Part shown: piece by piece, positions 17,959-28,366 of the stretch | Position numbering within the stretch: the stretch's first letter is position 1 | Layout of the letters: each line of letters begins with the position of its first letter | Source: Pseudomonas benzenivorans | Lineage (GTDB): Bacteria; Pseudomonadota; Gammaproteobacteria; Pseudomonadales; Pseudomonadaceae | Length of the DNA: 64,000 nt | Direction of reading: 5' to 3' | NCBI RefSeq assembly: GCF_024397895.1 | Contig: NZ_CP073346.1 | Coordinates: 1-64,000 of the forward strand | Notes under the pieces: model-generated | The model's database searches: none | The model's input: only the letters and a program-made list of their open reading frames with translations | Told to the model about the DNA's origin: nothing | Translations under genes and position numbers: made by a program

Positions 17959-18566
17959 TGCTGCTCGACTTCGCCAGCCTGCCGCCGCTCGAAGCCTATC
18001 GCTGGCTGGCGTCCACCGTCACGCCTCGGCCAATCGCCTGGGTTTCCAGCCTGTCGGCCGAGGGCGTCAGCAACCTGGCGCCCTTCAGCTTTTTCCAGGT
18101 GATCAGCGATCAGCCGCCAACTTTGATGGTCAACGTCGGCAGCCGGGATGACGGCAGCCTGAAAGACACCCTGCGCAATGTGCAGGCCACCGGCGAGCTG
18201 GTGATCCAGCTGGTGACCTTCGCCCATGCCGAGGCCATGAACGCCAGCGCCGTGATGCTGGCCCACGGCGTCAGCGAGTTCGAGCATTGCGGGATCGCCA
18301 GCGAGCCCTCAAGCAAAGTGCGTCCTCCCAGGGTCGCCGGCGCGGTGGTGACCTTTGAGTGCGCCCTGGCCGAGGCCATGCCCTATCCGCGCGAGCAGCC
18401 CAACTGCCACCTGATCTTTGCCCAGGTGCTGCTGGCCCATATCGACGACGCCGTGCTCAATGAGCAGGGCCGCGTGGATGCGGCCAAGCTGGACCTGGTC
18501 GGGCGCTTGGGTGGCAGTTCCTATACCCGCACCCGCGATCTGTTCAGTTTGCAACGACCGTCCTGA
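17958..18566 (+). CDS. Flavin reductase-like (DIM6/NTAB) domain protein
   Basis: A 202-residue protein of the flavin reductase-like split-barrel family. It shows STVTPRPIAWVSS near the N-terminus, APFSFFQVIS, and the FMN-contacting TLMVNVG and RD segments. Proteins of this type bind FMN and often act as reductases or partners of monooxygenases; no partner is present here. The start overlaps the stop of the lipoprotein gene. The gene converges with the P-type ATPase gene after 16 bases. Confidence 0.85.
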   Translation: MLLDFASLPPLEAYRWLASTVTPRPIAWVSSLSAEGVSNLAPFSFFQVISDQPPTLMVNVGSRDDGSLKDTLRNVQATGELVIQLVTFAHAEAMNASAVMLAHGVSEFEHCGIASEPSSKVRPPRVAGAVVTFECALAEAMPYPREQPNCHLIFAQVLLAHIDDAVLNEQGRVDAAKLDLVGRLGGSSYTRTRDLFSLQRPS

Positions 18567-18582
18567 GCCTGGCGGCGTCTGC

Positions 18583-21267
18583 TCAGGGGTGCTGCTGGCG
18601 CAGCCCGTACTTTTCCAGCTCGACCAGGCCGCACACCAGCGTGGCTACCAGTGCGCAACCTGCCCAGGCGTGCCAGGGCAGGTCGGTGGTGCCAAACAGC
18701 TGCTGCAGGGCAGGCCAGTAGCTGAAGGCCAGCTGCAGGCCGATCAGCAACAGCACCATGCTCCAGACCATGGGGTTGTCGCGCAGGGAGAAGTGCGCCG
18801 GCGCCAGCAGCCGGCGGCTGCTGAACAGGTAGCCGATCTCCCCGGCGACCAGGCCATTGACGGCCAATGTGCGGCTGGCCTCAAGGCTCCAGCCCAGCTG
18901 TTGGGCGTAGAGGAACAGGCCCAGGCAGACGCCGGTCATCAGCAGGGCGATAAACAGCACCCGCCAGCGCAGCTGGTGGCTCAGCAGGGGGGCGCCAGGG
19001 TCCCGGGGCGGCCGACACATCAAGTCGGCCTCGGCCGGCTCGAACGCCAAAGCCAGGGCCAGGGTGACGGCGGTGATCATGTTCACCCAGAGGATCTGCA
19101 GCGGGGTGATGGGCAGGGTCACACCCATGGCAATTGCGCTGAGCAGCACCAGGGCCTCGCCGGCGTTGGTCGGCAGAATGAACAGCAGCGACTTCCTCAG
19201 ATTGTCGTAGACCGTGCGGCCTTCTTCGATGGCATGGGTGAGGGTGGCGAAGTTGTCGTCGGCCAGCACCATCTGCGCGGCCTCCTTGGCGGCCTCGGTG
19301 CCCCTGATACCCATGGCCACGCCGATATCGGCGCGTTTGAGCGCGGGTGCGTCGTTGACGCCATCGCCGGTCATCGCCACCCGCGCGCCACCGGCCTGCA
19401 AGCGCTGCACCAGACGCAGCTTGTGCGCGGGGCTGGTACGGGCGAACACGCAGGTCTGCTGTAGGCGGGCATCCAGCTCGGCATCGCTCATGCGGTCCAG
19501 TTCGGCGCCGGTCAAGGCTGCAGCGCTGCTCAGGCCAAGGCGTTCGGCGATGGCGCTGGCGGTGCCGGCATGGTCGCCGGTGATCATCTTGACGGTGATG
19601 CCTGCGCTCTGGCACTCGGCAATGGCCCGGACGACCTCTTCGCGCGGCGGGTCGAGCATGCCGACCAGGCCCAGCAGAATGAAGTCGCCTTCCGTGTCCG
19701 CGTAGCTCAGCTCATGCTTGGTGCCAGGGATTACCCGCAGGGCCAGTCCCAGCATGCGCAAGCCTTCAGCAGCACCTTGCTCCAGGGCGGCATGCCAGTG
19801 CCTGAGGTCCAGGGGCTCGTCGCCACCGTTGCGCCACTGGCGGTTGCACACCTGCAGAAGGCGCTCCGGGGCCCCGAGCAGGTAGATCATGGCGTGAGCG
19901 CCATGATCATGGTGCAGGCTGGCGGTGCAGCGGCGTTCGGCGTTGAAGGGAATCATGTCGACCCGCGGCAGATTGAGCAGCTCGGTCTCGCTCTGCAAAC
20001 CAAGCTTGCCGGCCAGGGTGAGCAGGGCCGCTTCGGTGGGGTCGCCGCTGATCCGCCAGATGTCCTCCTGTTTGTCCAGGCTGGCATTGTTGGCCAGCAG
20101 CCCGGCGCGTGCCAGTTCGCGCAGGTCGTCGGCATCTTGCGGCGGGTCCTGGCTCTCCCCGTCGCGACGCACAACGCCGAAAGGCGCGTAGCCAACGCCT
20201 TCGATACGGTAGTGATGGGCGCTGGTGAAGACCTGCTGTACGGTCATTTCGTTGCGCGTCAGGGTTCCGGTCTTGTCCGAGCAGATCACGCTCACCGCAC
20301 CAAGGCTTTCCACCGCAGGGAGGTGGCGAATGATGGCCTTGCGCGTGGCCATGCGGCGCATGCCCAGGGCCAGAATGATCGTCAGCACCGCCGGCAGCCC
20401 CTCGGGAATCGCCGCCACGGCGAGGCCAACCGCCGCCATCAGCATCTCCCCAGGGCTGTAGTCGCGCAGCAGTACGCCAAAGGCAAAGGTGGCCAGCGCC
20501 AGGATCAGGATGATCAACGTCAGATGACGGGCGAAACGTGCCATATCGCTGAGCAGCGGGGTCTGCAGGCTGATGACCGAGCCGAGCATATGGCTGATCT
20601 TGCCCAGCTCCGTATTTCCGGCTGTCGCCACCACCACACCGCAGCCCGTGCCCGCCACGACCAGGGTGCCGGAGTAGGCCATGCAGCGTCGATCACCCAG
20701 GCTGGCGTCTGGCGCCACGGGCTCGGCCTGTTTCTGCGTGGCCAGCGATTCGCCGGTCAGAGCGGCTTCGTCGATGCGCAGATCGCGACTGTGCAGCAGG
20801 CGCAGGTCTGCCGGCACGCGGTCGCCGGCCTCCACCAGCACCAGATCGCCACACACCAGCTGGGCAGCCGGCAGGCGCTGCGCGATTCCATCACGGCGCA
20901 CGCGGCTTTCCAGGCTGAGCATGCGCCGAATTGCCCGCATCGCCTGCTGTGCCCTGCCTTCCTGGATAAAGCCTATCAGGGCATTGATCAGCGTCACGGC
21001 AAAGATCACCAGGCTGTCCAACCACTCGCCGAGCGCCAGCGTCAGCAGCGCGGCCACTAGCAGCACATAGATCAGCAGGTTGTGAAACTGCCGCAGAAAG
21101 CGCTTAAGCGGCCCGTCCGGACGTCGCTCGACCAGTTGGTTCGCGCCATCCACGGCCAGGCGACGTTCGGCCTCGGCTGTGCTGAGCCCGGTTTCGTCGA
21201 CGTTCAGTTTCTGCAGGCTGTATTGGGCAGGCTGCGCATGCCACTGGTCGTTCACCGAGAGGTCCAT
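18583..21267 (-). CDS. P-type cation-transporting ATPase (P2-type)
   Basis: An 894-residue P-type ATPase. It has an N-terminal cation-ATPase domain, actuator motif TGES at 171-174, phosphorylation site DKTGT with Asp331, [10 protein letters not shown] hinge and ten predicted membrane helices. M4 contains VAAIPEGLP and M5 NAGEALVLL, as in calcium and sodium pumps. The M6 segment reads [14 protein letters not shown], with alanine where SERCA-type pumps have a calcium-binding aspartate. Calcium specificity is therefore uncertain, and sodium or another monovalent ion is possible. The ATG at 21267 is preferred to a TTG four codons upstream because GGAG lies seven bases before it. Confidence 0.88.
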   Translation of the reverse strand: MDLSVNDQWHAQPAQYSLQKLNVDETGLSTAEAERRLAVDGANQLVERRPDGPLKRFLRQFHNLLIYVLLVAALLTLALGEWLDSLVIFAVTLINALIGFIQEGRAQQAMRAIRRMLSLESRVRRDGIAQRLPAAQLVCGDLVLVEAGDRVPADLRLLHSRDLRIDEAALTGESLATQKQAEPVAPDASLGDRRCMAYSGTLVVAGTGCGVVVATAGNTELGKISHMLGSVISLQTPLLSDMARFARHLTLIILILALATFAFGVLLRDYSPGEMLMAAVGLAVAAIPEGLPAVLTIILALGMRRMATRKAIIRHLPAVESLGAVSVICSDKTGTLTRNEMTVQQVFTSAHHYRIEGVGYAPFGVVRRDGESQDPPQDADDLRELARAGLLANNASLDKQEDIWRISGDPTEAALLTLAGKLGLQSETELLNLPRVDMIPFNAERRCTASLHHDHGAHAMIYLLGAPERLLQVCNRQWRNGGDEPLDLRHWHAALEQGAAEGLRMLGLALRVIPGTKHELSYADTEGDFILLGLVGMLDPPREEVVRAIAECQSAGITVKMITGDHAGTASAIAERLGLSSAAALTGAELDRMSDAELDARLQQTCVFARTSPAHKLRLVQRLQAGGARVAMTGDGVNDAPALKRADIGVAMGIRGTEAAKEAAQMVLADDNFATLTHAIEEGRTVYDNLRKSLLFILPTNAGEALVLLSAIAMGVTLPITPLQILWVNMITAVTLALALAFEPAEADLMCRPPRDPGAPLLSHQLRWRVLFIALLMTGVCLGLFLYAQQLGWSLEASRTLAVNGLVAGEIGYLFSSRRLLAPAHFSLRDNPMVWSMVLLLIGLQLAFSYWPALQQLFGTTDLPWHAWAGCALVATLVCGLVELEKYGLRQQHP

Positions 21268-21498
21268 GGCGTTCTCCAAGGGTCCAGCCTCAAGCCTAGG
21301 CTGTCCCGCATGGCCGAGCCTTGGCCTGGGTCAATGGGCAGTGATACAGCGTGCCAAAAACGACCAGAGCATAGCGATAGGCGACTGGCTTTCAACAACA
21401 CCGCTTGTTGCCCCTAATGCTTTGCCCCTATGTTGCCGACACAGGTTCACAGCGACACGAGATCGTTAAACCATCATCCAGTTGGAGAAGGGGGAGTT

Positions 21499-23463
21499 AT
21501 GTGGAGTGCCCTGCAGCGGCGCGTTGCCAGTTTGAGCACCGCAAAAAAACTGGCGCTTGGCTTCGGCGTAGTGCTCTCGCTCACTGTGCTGGTGGCCGCC
21601 ACCGGCTATTCCGCGCTGCGTGATGTGTCGGGCCGCTCCGATCTGCTGGAGCGCATGAGCGAGATCAACTCCCAAGTGCAGCGCATGCGTCGCAGCGAAC
21701 AGCAGTTCGCCCTGACCAGCGATACACAATACGCCGATCGCCTGCATGAACAGGCCCAGGCGATCCTCGAAAGCAGCGCGGCTCTGCAGGGCGAGCTGCC
21801 GGCGGACGAGCGCAAGCTGCTAGAGGAAGCAGGCGCTGCAATCGGCGAGTACGAGGCGGCGTTCGACCGTTACGTCGAGCTCACCGGCAACATGCGCCTG
21901 TCGCTGGACGGCGCGAACTGGCTGGTAGTCAGCGCCGCCAATAGCCTGGATCTGCTCAAGGACGGCCTGGCCGAGGATGGCATCGACCTGCTCAAGAGCA
22001 GTCAGGGCCTCGAGGGTGATCGATCGGTGGAGCAGGCCGGACAGATCAGCAAGGTGCACCAATTGTTGCTGCAGGCGCTCGATCAGGCTCGGGTGCGCCT
22101 GGAGGAAAGTCGCAGCTCCGGCGAGGTCGAGCAGACGGTCATTCAAGATGCACTGGATGCCCAGACGCTGGCCGCCGAGCTGCGCGATGCCATGGGCGAC
22201 CCGGGGTATGCCGCGGTCCTGGCGGAAGTCATCGGCAACGTCAACTCCTTCAACGATCGCCTCAATGAGTACACCGGGCACCTGCAGCAACAGAAGCAGG
22301 AGTACGCCCGACTGGTCGAACAGGCCGAGCGCATCCTGGCGCTGGTGGATCAGGCCCATGACCTGCAGAAGGCTGGGATGCAGGCGCAGCTGCAGGCCAG
22401 CACCTGGTTGATCCTGCTGGCCGCCAGCCTGGCACTGCTGATCGGCCTGCTGGCGACCATGGTCATCAGCCTGCTGATCGTTCGACCGCTCAAGCAGGTG
22501 ATCCTGCAGGCCCAGCAGATTGCCGGGGGCGACCTCACTGCCCGTATCGAGGTGCAGCGCAGCGACGAGATTGGTCAATTGCTCAGCGCCATGCAGGACA
22601 TGTCGAACAACCTGCGCGAGATGGTCGGCCGGCTGCAGGGCGGGGTGACGCAGATTTCGACCTCGGCGCAGTCGCTGTCGGCGAGTACCGAGCAGACTCG
22701 CCGGGGCGTGAATGGCCAGAAGGAGGAAACCGATCAGGTGGCCACCGCGATGAGCGAGATGACCGCTACGGTGCATGAGGTGGCGCGCAATGCCGAGGCG
22801 GCGGCGGCTTCCACGGCCCAGGCCGAAGGGCGGGTGAGCAGCGGGGTCGAGGTGGTGCACCAGACCCTGAAGCGCATTGCCGAACTGGCGGCGGCCATGG
22901 ATACCACCACCCAGAGCATCGAGCGGCTCAGCCAGGACACCCAGAGCATCGACTCGGTGTTGGACGTGATCAAGAGCGTTGCCGAGCAGACCAACCTGCT
23001 GGCCCTCAATGCCGCCATCGAGGCGGCGCGGGCCGGCGAACAGGGGCGCGGTTTTGCGGTGGTGGCCGATGAGGTGCGGGCGTTGGCACGGCGGACCCAG
23101 GAGTCGACCTCGGAAATCGAAGGCCTGATCGCCACCCTGCGTGAAGGCACCCGGCGTACCGTCAGTGACATGCGCCAGAGCGGTGCATTGGTGGAGCGGG
23201 TGGTGCAGGATGCCAACCAGACCGAGGGGGCGCTGGCGGCCATCGCCGAAGCAGTGACGCAGATATTCGAGATGAACCAGCAGATCGCCGCGGCAGCCGA
23301 GGAGCAGACGGCGGTGGCCGAGGAGATCAATCGCAGCGTCACCTCCATTCGCGACATCGCCGACCAGTCCGCCGCCGCCATGGACGAGTCGGCCAACTCC
23401 AGCATCCAGTTGGCCGAACTGGGGCAGGAGTTGCAGGGCATGGCCGCGCATTTCCGCCTGTAA
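21499..23463 (+). CDS. Methyl-accepting chemotaxis protein with large helical sensor domain
   Basis: A 654-residue chemoreceptor. It has a transmembrane helix at about 17-40, a roughly 250-residue all-helical periplasmic domain (size and pattern fit the helical bimodular HBM type), a second helix near 315-338, HAMP, and a signalling coiled coil with the conserved [18 protein letters not shown] tip. HBM receptors such as P. putida McpS sense organic acids, but the ligand here is unknown. The ATG at 21499 has GGAGAAGGGGGAG upstream; the frame open from 21430 is not used. A partial FliA-like -10, GCCGACAC, is at 21435-21442 with a poor -35. It is divergent from the ATPase gene. Confidence 0.9.
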   Translation: MWSALQRRVASLSTAKKLALGFGVVLSLTVLVAATGYSALRDVSGRSDLLERMSEINSQVQRMRRSEQQFALTSDTQYADRLHEQAQAILESSAALQGELPADERKLLEEAGAAIGEYEAAFDRYVELTGNMRLSLDGANWLVVSAANSLDLLKDGLAEDGIDLLKSSQGLEGDRSVEQAGQISKVHQLLLQALDQARVRLEESRSSGEVEQTVIQDALDAQTLAAELRDAMGDPGYAAVLAEVIGNVNSFNDRLNEYTGHLQQQKQEYARLVEQAERILALVDQAHDLQKAGMQAQLQASTWLILLAASLALLIGLLATMVISLLIVRPLKQVILQAQQIAGGDLTARIEVQRSDEIGQLLSAMQDMSNNLREMVGRLQGGVTQISTSAQSLSASTEQTRRGVNGQKEETDQVATAMSEMTATVHEVARNAEAAAASTAQAEGRVSSGVEVVHQTLKRIAELAAAMDTTTQSIERLSQDTQSIDSVLDVIKSVAEQTNLLALNAAIEAARAGEQGRGFAVVADEVRALARRTQESTSEIEGLIATLREGTRRTVSDMRQSGALVERVVQDANQTEGALAAIAEAVTQIFEMNQQIAAAAEEQTAVAEEINRSVTSIRDIADQSAAAMDESANSSIQLAELGQELQGMAAHFRL

Positions 23464-23561
23464 GGGGGCTTCGCGCACAGATTCGTGAGCAAAGGTTACG
23501 CGGCGCTTTGCCCAGGGCGTGCCGGCCAGTAGCATCGATGCACTTTCATGGGGAGTGATGG

Positions 23562-24479
23562 ATGCGTACGAAACTGGATGCCTGCCTGCACGCGGTGAAT
23601 CAGGTGTTGTTGGGCAAGGAAACCCAGGTGCGCCTGGCGCTGGCCTGCCTGCTGGCCCGCGGTCATTTGCTGATCGAAGACTTGCCGGGCATGGGTAAGA
23701 CGACCCTCAGCCACGCCCTGGCGAAGGTGTTGGGCCTGAGTTTTCAGCGCATCCAGTTCACCTCGGACCTGCTGCCCGGCGACATCCTCGGCACCTCGGT
23801 GTTCGACCGCGATACCGGACAGTTCGTCTTCCATCCAGGGCCCATCTTCGCCGAGCTGCTGCTGGCCGACGAGATCAACCGCGCCACGCCGAAAAGCCAG
23901 AGTGCCCTGCTCGAGGCCATGGAGGAGGGCCAGGTGACCATCGAGGGGGCCACGCGTCCGCTGCCCGAGCCCTTCTTTGTCATCGCCACGCAGAATCCGG
24001 TGAGCCAGGGCGGAACCTTTGCCCTGCCCGAGTCCCAGCTCGACCGCTTTCTGATGCGCCTGTCGCTCGGCTACCCGGCCAAGGCCGCGGAGAAGGTCCT
24101 GCTTCTGGGTGACCCGCGTCGTTCGTTGTTACCACGCCTGCAACCTGTGCTCGATCATGCCGGCCTGGCCGCCATTCAGGCCGAGGTGCCGAACATACGG
24201 GCCAGCGATGCGCTGGTCGATTATGTGCTGCGCCTGGTCGAAGCGACCCGTAGCCAGCCGCAGTTCGCCTGGGGCCTGTCCCCACGCGCCAGCCTCGCGT
24301 TGCTGGCGGCGGCCCGCGCCTGGGCGCTGCTGGATGGGCGCGACTACGTGATCCCCGAGGACGTGCAGGCAGTATTGCCGTCGGTGGTCGGTCATCGCCT
24401 GCGCGAGCGCGCCGACCCGACCGGGCATGGCGGCGGTGCGCTGGTGCAGTGGCTGCTGCGCGAGGTGCCGGCGCTTTGA
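23562..24479 (+). CDS. MoxR-family AAA+ ATPase
   Basis: A 305-residue AAA+ ATPase of the MoxR family, thought to act as a chaperone-like factor for envelope or metalloprotein complexes. Walker A DLPGMGKTT is at 40-48, Walker B LLADEINR near 100-107, sensor ATQNP follows, and an arginine finger region FALPESQLDRF is present. GGGGAG precedes the ATG. It is the first gene of a tight three-gene operon with DUF58 and transglutaminase genes, the same order as PA2875-PA2873 in P. aeruginosa. Confidence 0.93.
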   Translation: MRTKLDACLHAVNQVLLGKETQVRLALACLLARGHLLIEDLPGMGKTTLSHALAKVLGLSFQRIQFTSDLLPGDILGTSVFDRDTGQFVFHPGPIFAELLLADEINRATPKSQSALLEAMEEGQVTIEGATRPLPEPFFVIATQNPVSQGGTFALPESQLDRFLMRLSLGYPAKAAEKVLLLGDPRRSLLPRLQPVLDHAGLAAIQAEVPNIRASDALVDYVLRLVEATRSQPQFAWGLSPRASLALLAAARAWALLDGRDYVIPEDVQAVLPSVVGHRLRERADPTGHGGGALVQWLLREVPAL

Positions 24480-25432
24480 CCGGGCTGCTCAAGCCCTATT
24501 GGAAGCGTTGGCTGGACCGACGGATTCCCGCGGCCAGCAGCGTCAGCCTGAACCAGCGCAAGATCTTCATCCTCCCGACCCGCATCGGCGCGGCCTATAT
24601 CCTCGTTTTGCTGCTGATGCTGCTGGCGGCGATCAACTACCAGAACAGCCTGGCCTATGGCCTGACCTTCCTGCTTGCGGCGGTGTTCTTCGTCGCCATC
24701 CTGCATACCTACCGCAATCTGGCCGGTCTGATACTCAAGGCCGGCGGCGCCGGCCCGGTATTCGTCGGCGAGCAGGGGCGCTTCCGCGTGCGCCTGGAAA
24801 GCCGCCGCCGCCCGCACCAGGCCATCGCCCTGGGATGGGCGAAGCAGAACCTGCAGCTGGTCGATGTGCCGGGCCAGGGTGCGAGCGAATGCGAGTTGAG
24901 CCTGCCGACGCAGCGGCGTGGCTGGTTGCGCCCGGACCGGTTGCGGGTCGAAAGCCGTTTTCCCCTGGGCATTCTGGTGGCCTGGAGCTGGCTCGATCTG
25001 GACCAGAAGTTGCTGGTCTACCCGTGCCCATTGCCAGGCGAGCTGCCATTGGCGCCTGGTGCCGGCGATGAGTTGGAGGAGCAGGGGCGGCAGGCCCAAG
25101 GCTATGGCTGTGACGACTTTCAGGGGCTGAAGGACTACCAGCCCGGCGATTCCAAGCAGCGCCTGCACTGGAAAGCCTACTCCCGTGGCCAGGGCTTGCT
25201 GGTCAAGGACTTCTCGACCCTCAGCGGGCGAGATCCGCATCTGGATTTCGAGGTGCTGGACGGCGACGTCGAGACCCGTCTCTCGCTGCTCTGTCACTGG
25301 GTGCTGCAGCTTTCCACCCGGCAGCAGCCGTTTGCCTTGCGCCTGCCGGGGCAGTTGCTTGCCGCCGACAATGGCGAGCCCCATCGCGAGGCCTGCCTGC
25401 GCGCCCTGGCGTTGTTCGGAGCACCGCGGTGA
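24476..25432 (+). CDS. DUF58 domain protein of the MoxR/TgpA operon
   Basis: A 318-residue membrane protein with two N-terminal helices (about 36-53 and 58-76) followed by a soluble domain containing the DUF58 signature DFQGLKDYQPGDSKQRLHWK. The chosen start is the TTG at 24476, whose last bases overlap the moxR stop (TTGA) with GAGG ten bases upstream. A GTG at 24449 inside moxR is an alternative. DUF58 proteins regularly pair with MoxR ATPases and are expected to be their membrane partner. The stop overlaps the GTG start of tgpA. Confidence 0.88.
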   Translation: MTGLLKPYWKRWLDRRIPAASSVSLNQRKIFILPTRIGAAYILVLLLMLLAAINYQNSLAYGLTFLLAAVFFVAILHTYRNLAGLILKAGGAGPVFVGEQGRFRVRLESRRRPHQAIALGWAKQNLQLVDVPGQGASECELSLPTQRRGWLRPDRLRVESRFPLGILVAWSWLDLDQKLLVYPCPLPGELPLAPGAGDELEEQGRQAQGYGCDDFQGLKDYQPGDSKQRLHWKAYSRGQGLLVKDFSTLSGRDPHLDFEVLDGDVETRLSLLCHWVLQLSTRQQPFALRLPGQLLAADNGEPHREACLRALALFGAPR

Positions 25433-27423
25433 GCCCGCAGCCGGCGATCCCCCGGGTCAGCCTGAGCTGGCTACTGGTCGCCCAGGTCCTGGTGATCATC
25501 CCGCACCTGGGCCATCTACCGCTGTGGGTCACGGCGCTGTGGCTCGCCTGCGCCGCCTGGCGCATCCAGATCTTCCGGATGCGCGCGGGTTACCCCAATG
25601 CCTGGTTCAAAGCACTGTTGATGCTGCTGGTTGCGATCGGGGTGTGGTTCTCCCGGGGCAGCCTGGTGGGGCTGGATGCCGGCGTGGTGCTGTTGATCGC
25701 GGCCTTCATTCTCAAACTGCTGGAAATGCGCACGCGCCGCGACGCCCTGGTGTTGATCTTTCTCGGCTTCTTCGCCGTGGTCACCGCCTACCTGTTCGAG
25801 GACGGCATACTCGCTGCCCTGTTCAGCCTGCTGCCGGTCACCGCCTTGCTCGCCGCGCTGATCGGCCTGCAGCAGAGCGCGCTGGCCACCCAGCCCTGGC
25901 CGACCGCCAAGCTGGCGGGTGGCCTGTTGCTGCAGGCGTTGCCGTTGATGTTGCTGCTGTTCATCTTCTTTCCGCGTCTCGGGCCGTTGTGGTCGCTGCC
26001 GATGCCCAGTGACAGGAGCGTCAGTGGCTTGTCCGACAGCATGGCGCCGGCGGATATCGCCGAGTTGAGCCGCTCCCCCGCGCTGGCCTTTCGCGCCAGC
26101 TTCGTGGGCCCGGTGCCGCCGCGCAGCCAGCTGTACTGGCGTGCCCTGACCTTCGAGCGCTTCGACGGCCGTCGCTGGTCGCAGTCCGCCGAGCTTGAGC
26201 CGGCCCCGCCGGCATGGCAAAAACGGGGCGATCCAGTGCGCTACAGCATCGTCATGCAACCCAGCGGCCAGCCTTGGCTGTTTGCCCTGGACGTCGCCGA
26301 AACCGGGCTGACCGGGGCCCGCCAAATGAGCGACTTCCGCCTGCAACGGCAGCGCCCGGTCGAACAGTCGCTGCTTTATGAGCTGACCTCCTGGCCCGAT
26401 GCCGTGCGCCAACCCCAGGGTATTGGTAGCGACGGAGCCCAGCGCCGCGCATTGCAGCTGCCGGAGCGGGGCGATCCGCGCAGCCGCGCCTGGGCAGCGC
26501 AACTCAGGCGCGACTATCCGCGCGCCGAGCAGTTGGTGCAGGCGCTGCTGAACCACTTCAATCAACAGCCCTATGGCTACACCCTGCGCCCGCCAAAACT
26601 GGGCGTCGACAGTGTCGATGAGTTTCTCTTCGACAGTCGCCGGGGCTTCTGCGCCCACTATGCCGGGGCCATGACCTTCGTTCTGCGCGCCGCCGGCATA
26701 CCGGCGCGAGTGGTGGCCGGCTACCAGGGCGGTGAGTACAACCCAAGCGGCGGCTATGTGCAGGTGCGCCAGTTCGATGCCCATGCCTGGGTCGAGTATT
26801 GGCAGCCTGGTACGGGCTGGGTGAGTGTCGACCCAACCTTCCAGGTGGCGCCGGAACGCATCGAGCAGGGATTGGAGCAGGCGCTGGCGCAAGAGCAGAG
26901 CTTTCTCGAAGGCTCACCCTTTTCGCCCTTGCGCTACCGTCAACTGGCCTGGCTCAACCAGCTGCGCCTCGGTTGGGACAACCTCAATTACGGCTGGCAG
27001 CGCTGGGTGCTCGGTTACCAGGGGGCGCAGCAGTTGCAGTTGTTGCAGCGCTGGTTCGGTAGCCTCGACAGCCAGCTGCTGGCCCTGTGTCTGGGCGCAG
27101 GAGGCGGTTTGCTGCTCGGCTTGCTGGCCCTGGGGCTGTTCAAGCCCTGGCGACGCGAACGTGACCACCAGCGCCTCGCCTTCCTGCGATTCGAGCGCCT
27201 GCTCGCGCGCCACGGCGTGCAGCGGCGCGCCGGCGAGGGGCCCCGGGCCTACGCCGAGCGGGCGGCGCTGGCCCTGCCGCGCCAGGCGCAGGCCATCCAG
27301 GATTTCGTCCAGGCCTTCGAGGCGCAGCGCTATGGCGGGCAGGCCAGGTCCGCCACGCTGTTGCGTCAACGCCTGGCCGAAGTGCGTCGCGCCTTGCCCT
27401 GGCGCCTGGCGCGCAGGCGCTGA
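25429..27423 (+). CDS. tgpA: Transglutaminase-like membrane protein TgpA
   Basis: A 664-residue inner-membrane protein with about six N-terminal helices (residues 12-182), a periplasmic DUF3488/transglutaminase core, one further helix near 547-567 and a C-terminal cytoplasmic DUF4129-like tail. The catalytic triad is visible: Cys408 in RRGFCAHYA, His452 in FDAHAW and Asp468 in SVDPT. In P. aeruginosa TgpA is essential and has periplasmic transglutaminase activity. The GTG start overlaps the DUF58 stop, so translation is coupled. It is the last gene of the operon. Confidence 0.95.
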   Translation: MSPQPAIPRVSLSWLLVAQVLVIIPHLGHLPLWVTALWLACAAWRIQIFRMRAGYPNAWFKALLMLLVAIGVWFSRGSLVGLDAGVVLLIAAFILKLLEMRTRRDALVLIFLGFFAVVTAYLFEDGILAALFSLLPVTALLAALIGLQQSALATQPWPTAKLAGGLLLQALPLMLLLFIFFPRLGPLWSLPMPSDRSVSGLSDSMAPADIAELSRSPALAFRASFVGPVPPRSQLYWRALTFERFDGRRWSQSAELEPAPPAWQKRGDPVRYSIVMQPSGQPWLFALDVAETGLTGARQMSDFRLQRQRPVEQSLLYELTSWPDAVRQPQGIGSDGAQRRALQLPERGDPRSRAWAAQLRRDYPRAEQLVQALLNHFNQQPYGYTLRPPKLGVDSVDEFLFDSRRGFCAHYAGAMTFVLRAAGIPARVVAGYQGGEYNPSGGYVQVRQFDAHAWVEYWQPGTGWVSVDPTFQVAPERIEQGLEQALAQEQSFLEGSPFSPLRYRQLAWLNQLRLGWDNLNYGWQRWVLGYQGAQQLQLLQRWFGSLDSQLLALCLGAGGGLLLGLLALGLFKPWRRERDHQRLAFLRFERLLARHGVQRRAGEGPRAYAERAALALPRQAQAIQDFVQAFEAQRYGGQARSATLLRQRLAEVRRALPWRLARRR

Positions 27424-27552
27424 CAGTACCGGGGGCTGGCCGTTACCTCGCGCTTATCCCGCGACATTTGGCCGAAGCGCCGTGCCCCATCGCTATCAAC
27501 CCCGCCTGACTATCCCCTAAGATCACCCATCCATTGTTATCCCGAGGTGGTC

Positions 27553-28356
27553 ATGACCTTTTCCGAGTTGCTCCAGGCCGTTCGCGCCACCCCCGAAACG
27601 CTGCAGATTCCCGCGGCCTGGGCCCAGGGGCGCGCCAGTTTCGGTGGGCTGGTCGCGGCCCTGGTGTACGAGGCCATGGGAGCCCGGGTGCCCGCTGGGC
27701 GACCGGTGCGCTCGCTAGCCGTCACGTTCGTAGGCCCGGTCGAGCCAGAAGTCCCGGTGAGCTTTCAGGTCGAAGTGCTGCGCGAGGGCAAGGCGGTCAG
27801 CCAGTTGCTGGGGCGTGCGGTGCAGAAGGGGCAGGCGGTTACCCTGGTGCAGGGCAGTTTCGGCGCAGCGCGGGAGTCGGCGATCGACGTGGCATCCGAA
27901 GCGGCGCCGCAGATCCAGCCGGTGGAGGCGTGCCAGGAGCTGCCCTACATCCGCAACGTCACGCCCGAGTTCACTCGCTTTCTGGCGATGCGCTGGGGCC
28001 TCGGCGGCATGCCGTTCACCAACAATCCTTCCAGGCAGATGGGCGGCTGGGTGCGCCTGCGGCCTCAGGTCGAGGGCGAGACTCAGGTGCTGGACGAGGC
28101 GCACCTGCTGGCGCTGGTCGATGCCTGGCCGCCGGCCGTACTGTCGCACCTGCGTACGCCGGCGCCGGGCAGCTCGCTGACCTGGACCATCGAATTCATC
28201 CAGCCGATAAAGCAGCTGACAACCCTCGACTGGTGTCGCTATCGGGCGCACATCGAGCACGCCCGAGACGGCTACGGGCATATCGCCGCGGGTCTGTGGG
28301 GGCCATCGGGCGAGTTGCTGGCGATCAGCCGGCAGACGGTGACGGTGTTCGGCTAG
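27553..28356 (+). CDS. Acyl-CoA thioesterase family protein (double hot-dog, TesB-like)
   Basis: A 267-residue protein with the double hot-dog layout of TesB-like thioesterases: GRASFGGLVAALV near the N-terminus, SLAVTFVGPVEP, and a C-terminal half with TWTIEFIQPI. It is expected to hydrolyse acyl-CoA in the cytoplasm; chain preference is unknown. GAGG at 27544-27547 fits the ATG at 27553 better than the GTG at 27547. It converges with tatD, with the stops 10 bases apart. Confidence 0.85.
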   Translation: MTFSELLQAVRATPETLQIPAAWAQGRASFGGLVAALVYEAMGARVPAGRPVRSLAVTFVGPVEPEVPVSFQVEVLREGKAVSQLLGRAVQKGQAVTLVQGSFGAARESAIDVASEAAPQIQPVEACQELPYIRNVTPEFTRFLAMRWGLGGMPFTNNPSRQMGGWVRLRPQVEGETQVLDEAHLLALVDAWPPAVLSHLRTPAPGSSLTWTIEFIQPIKQLTTLDWCRYRAHIEHARDGYGHIAAGLWGPSGELLAISRQTVTVFG

Positions 28357-28366
28357 TCGCCCCGGT

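Noticed and set aside
21415..21442. FliA-like promoter before the second chemoreceptor
   Set aside because: Only six of eight -10 bases match and the -35 region is poor with a 16-base spacer, so it is noted in the gene entry but not listed.
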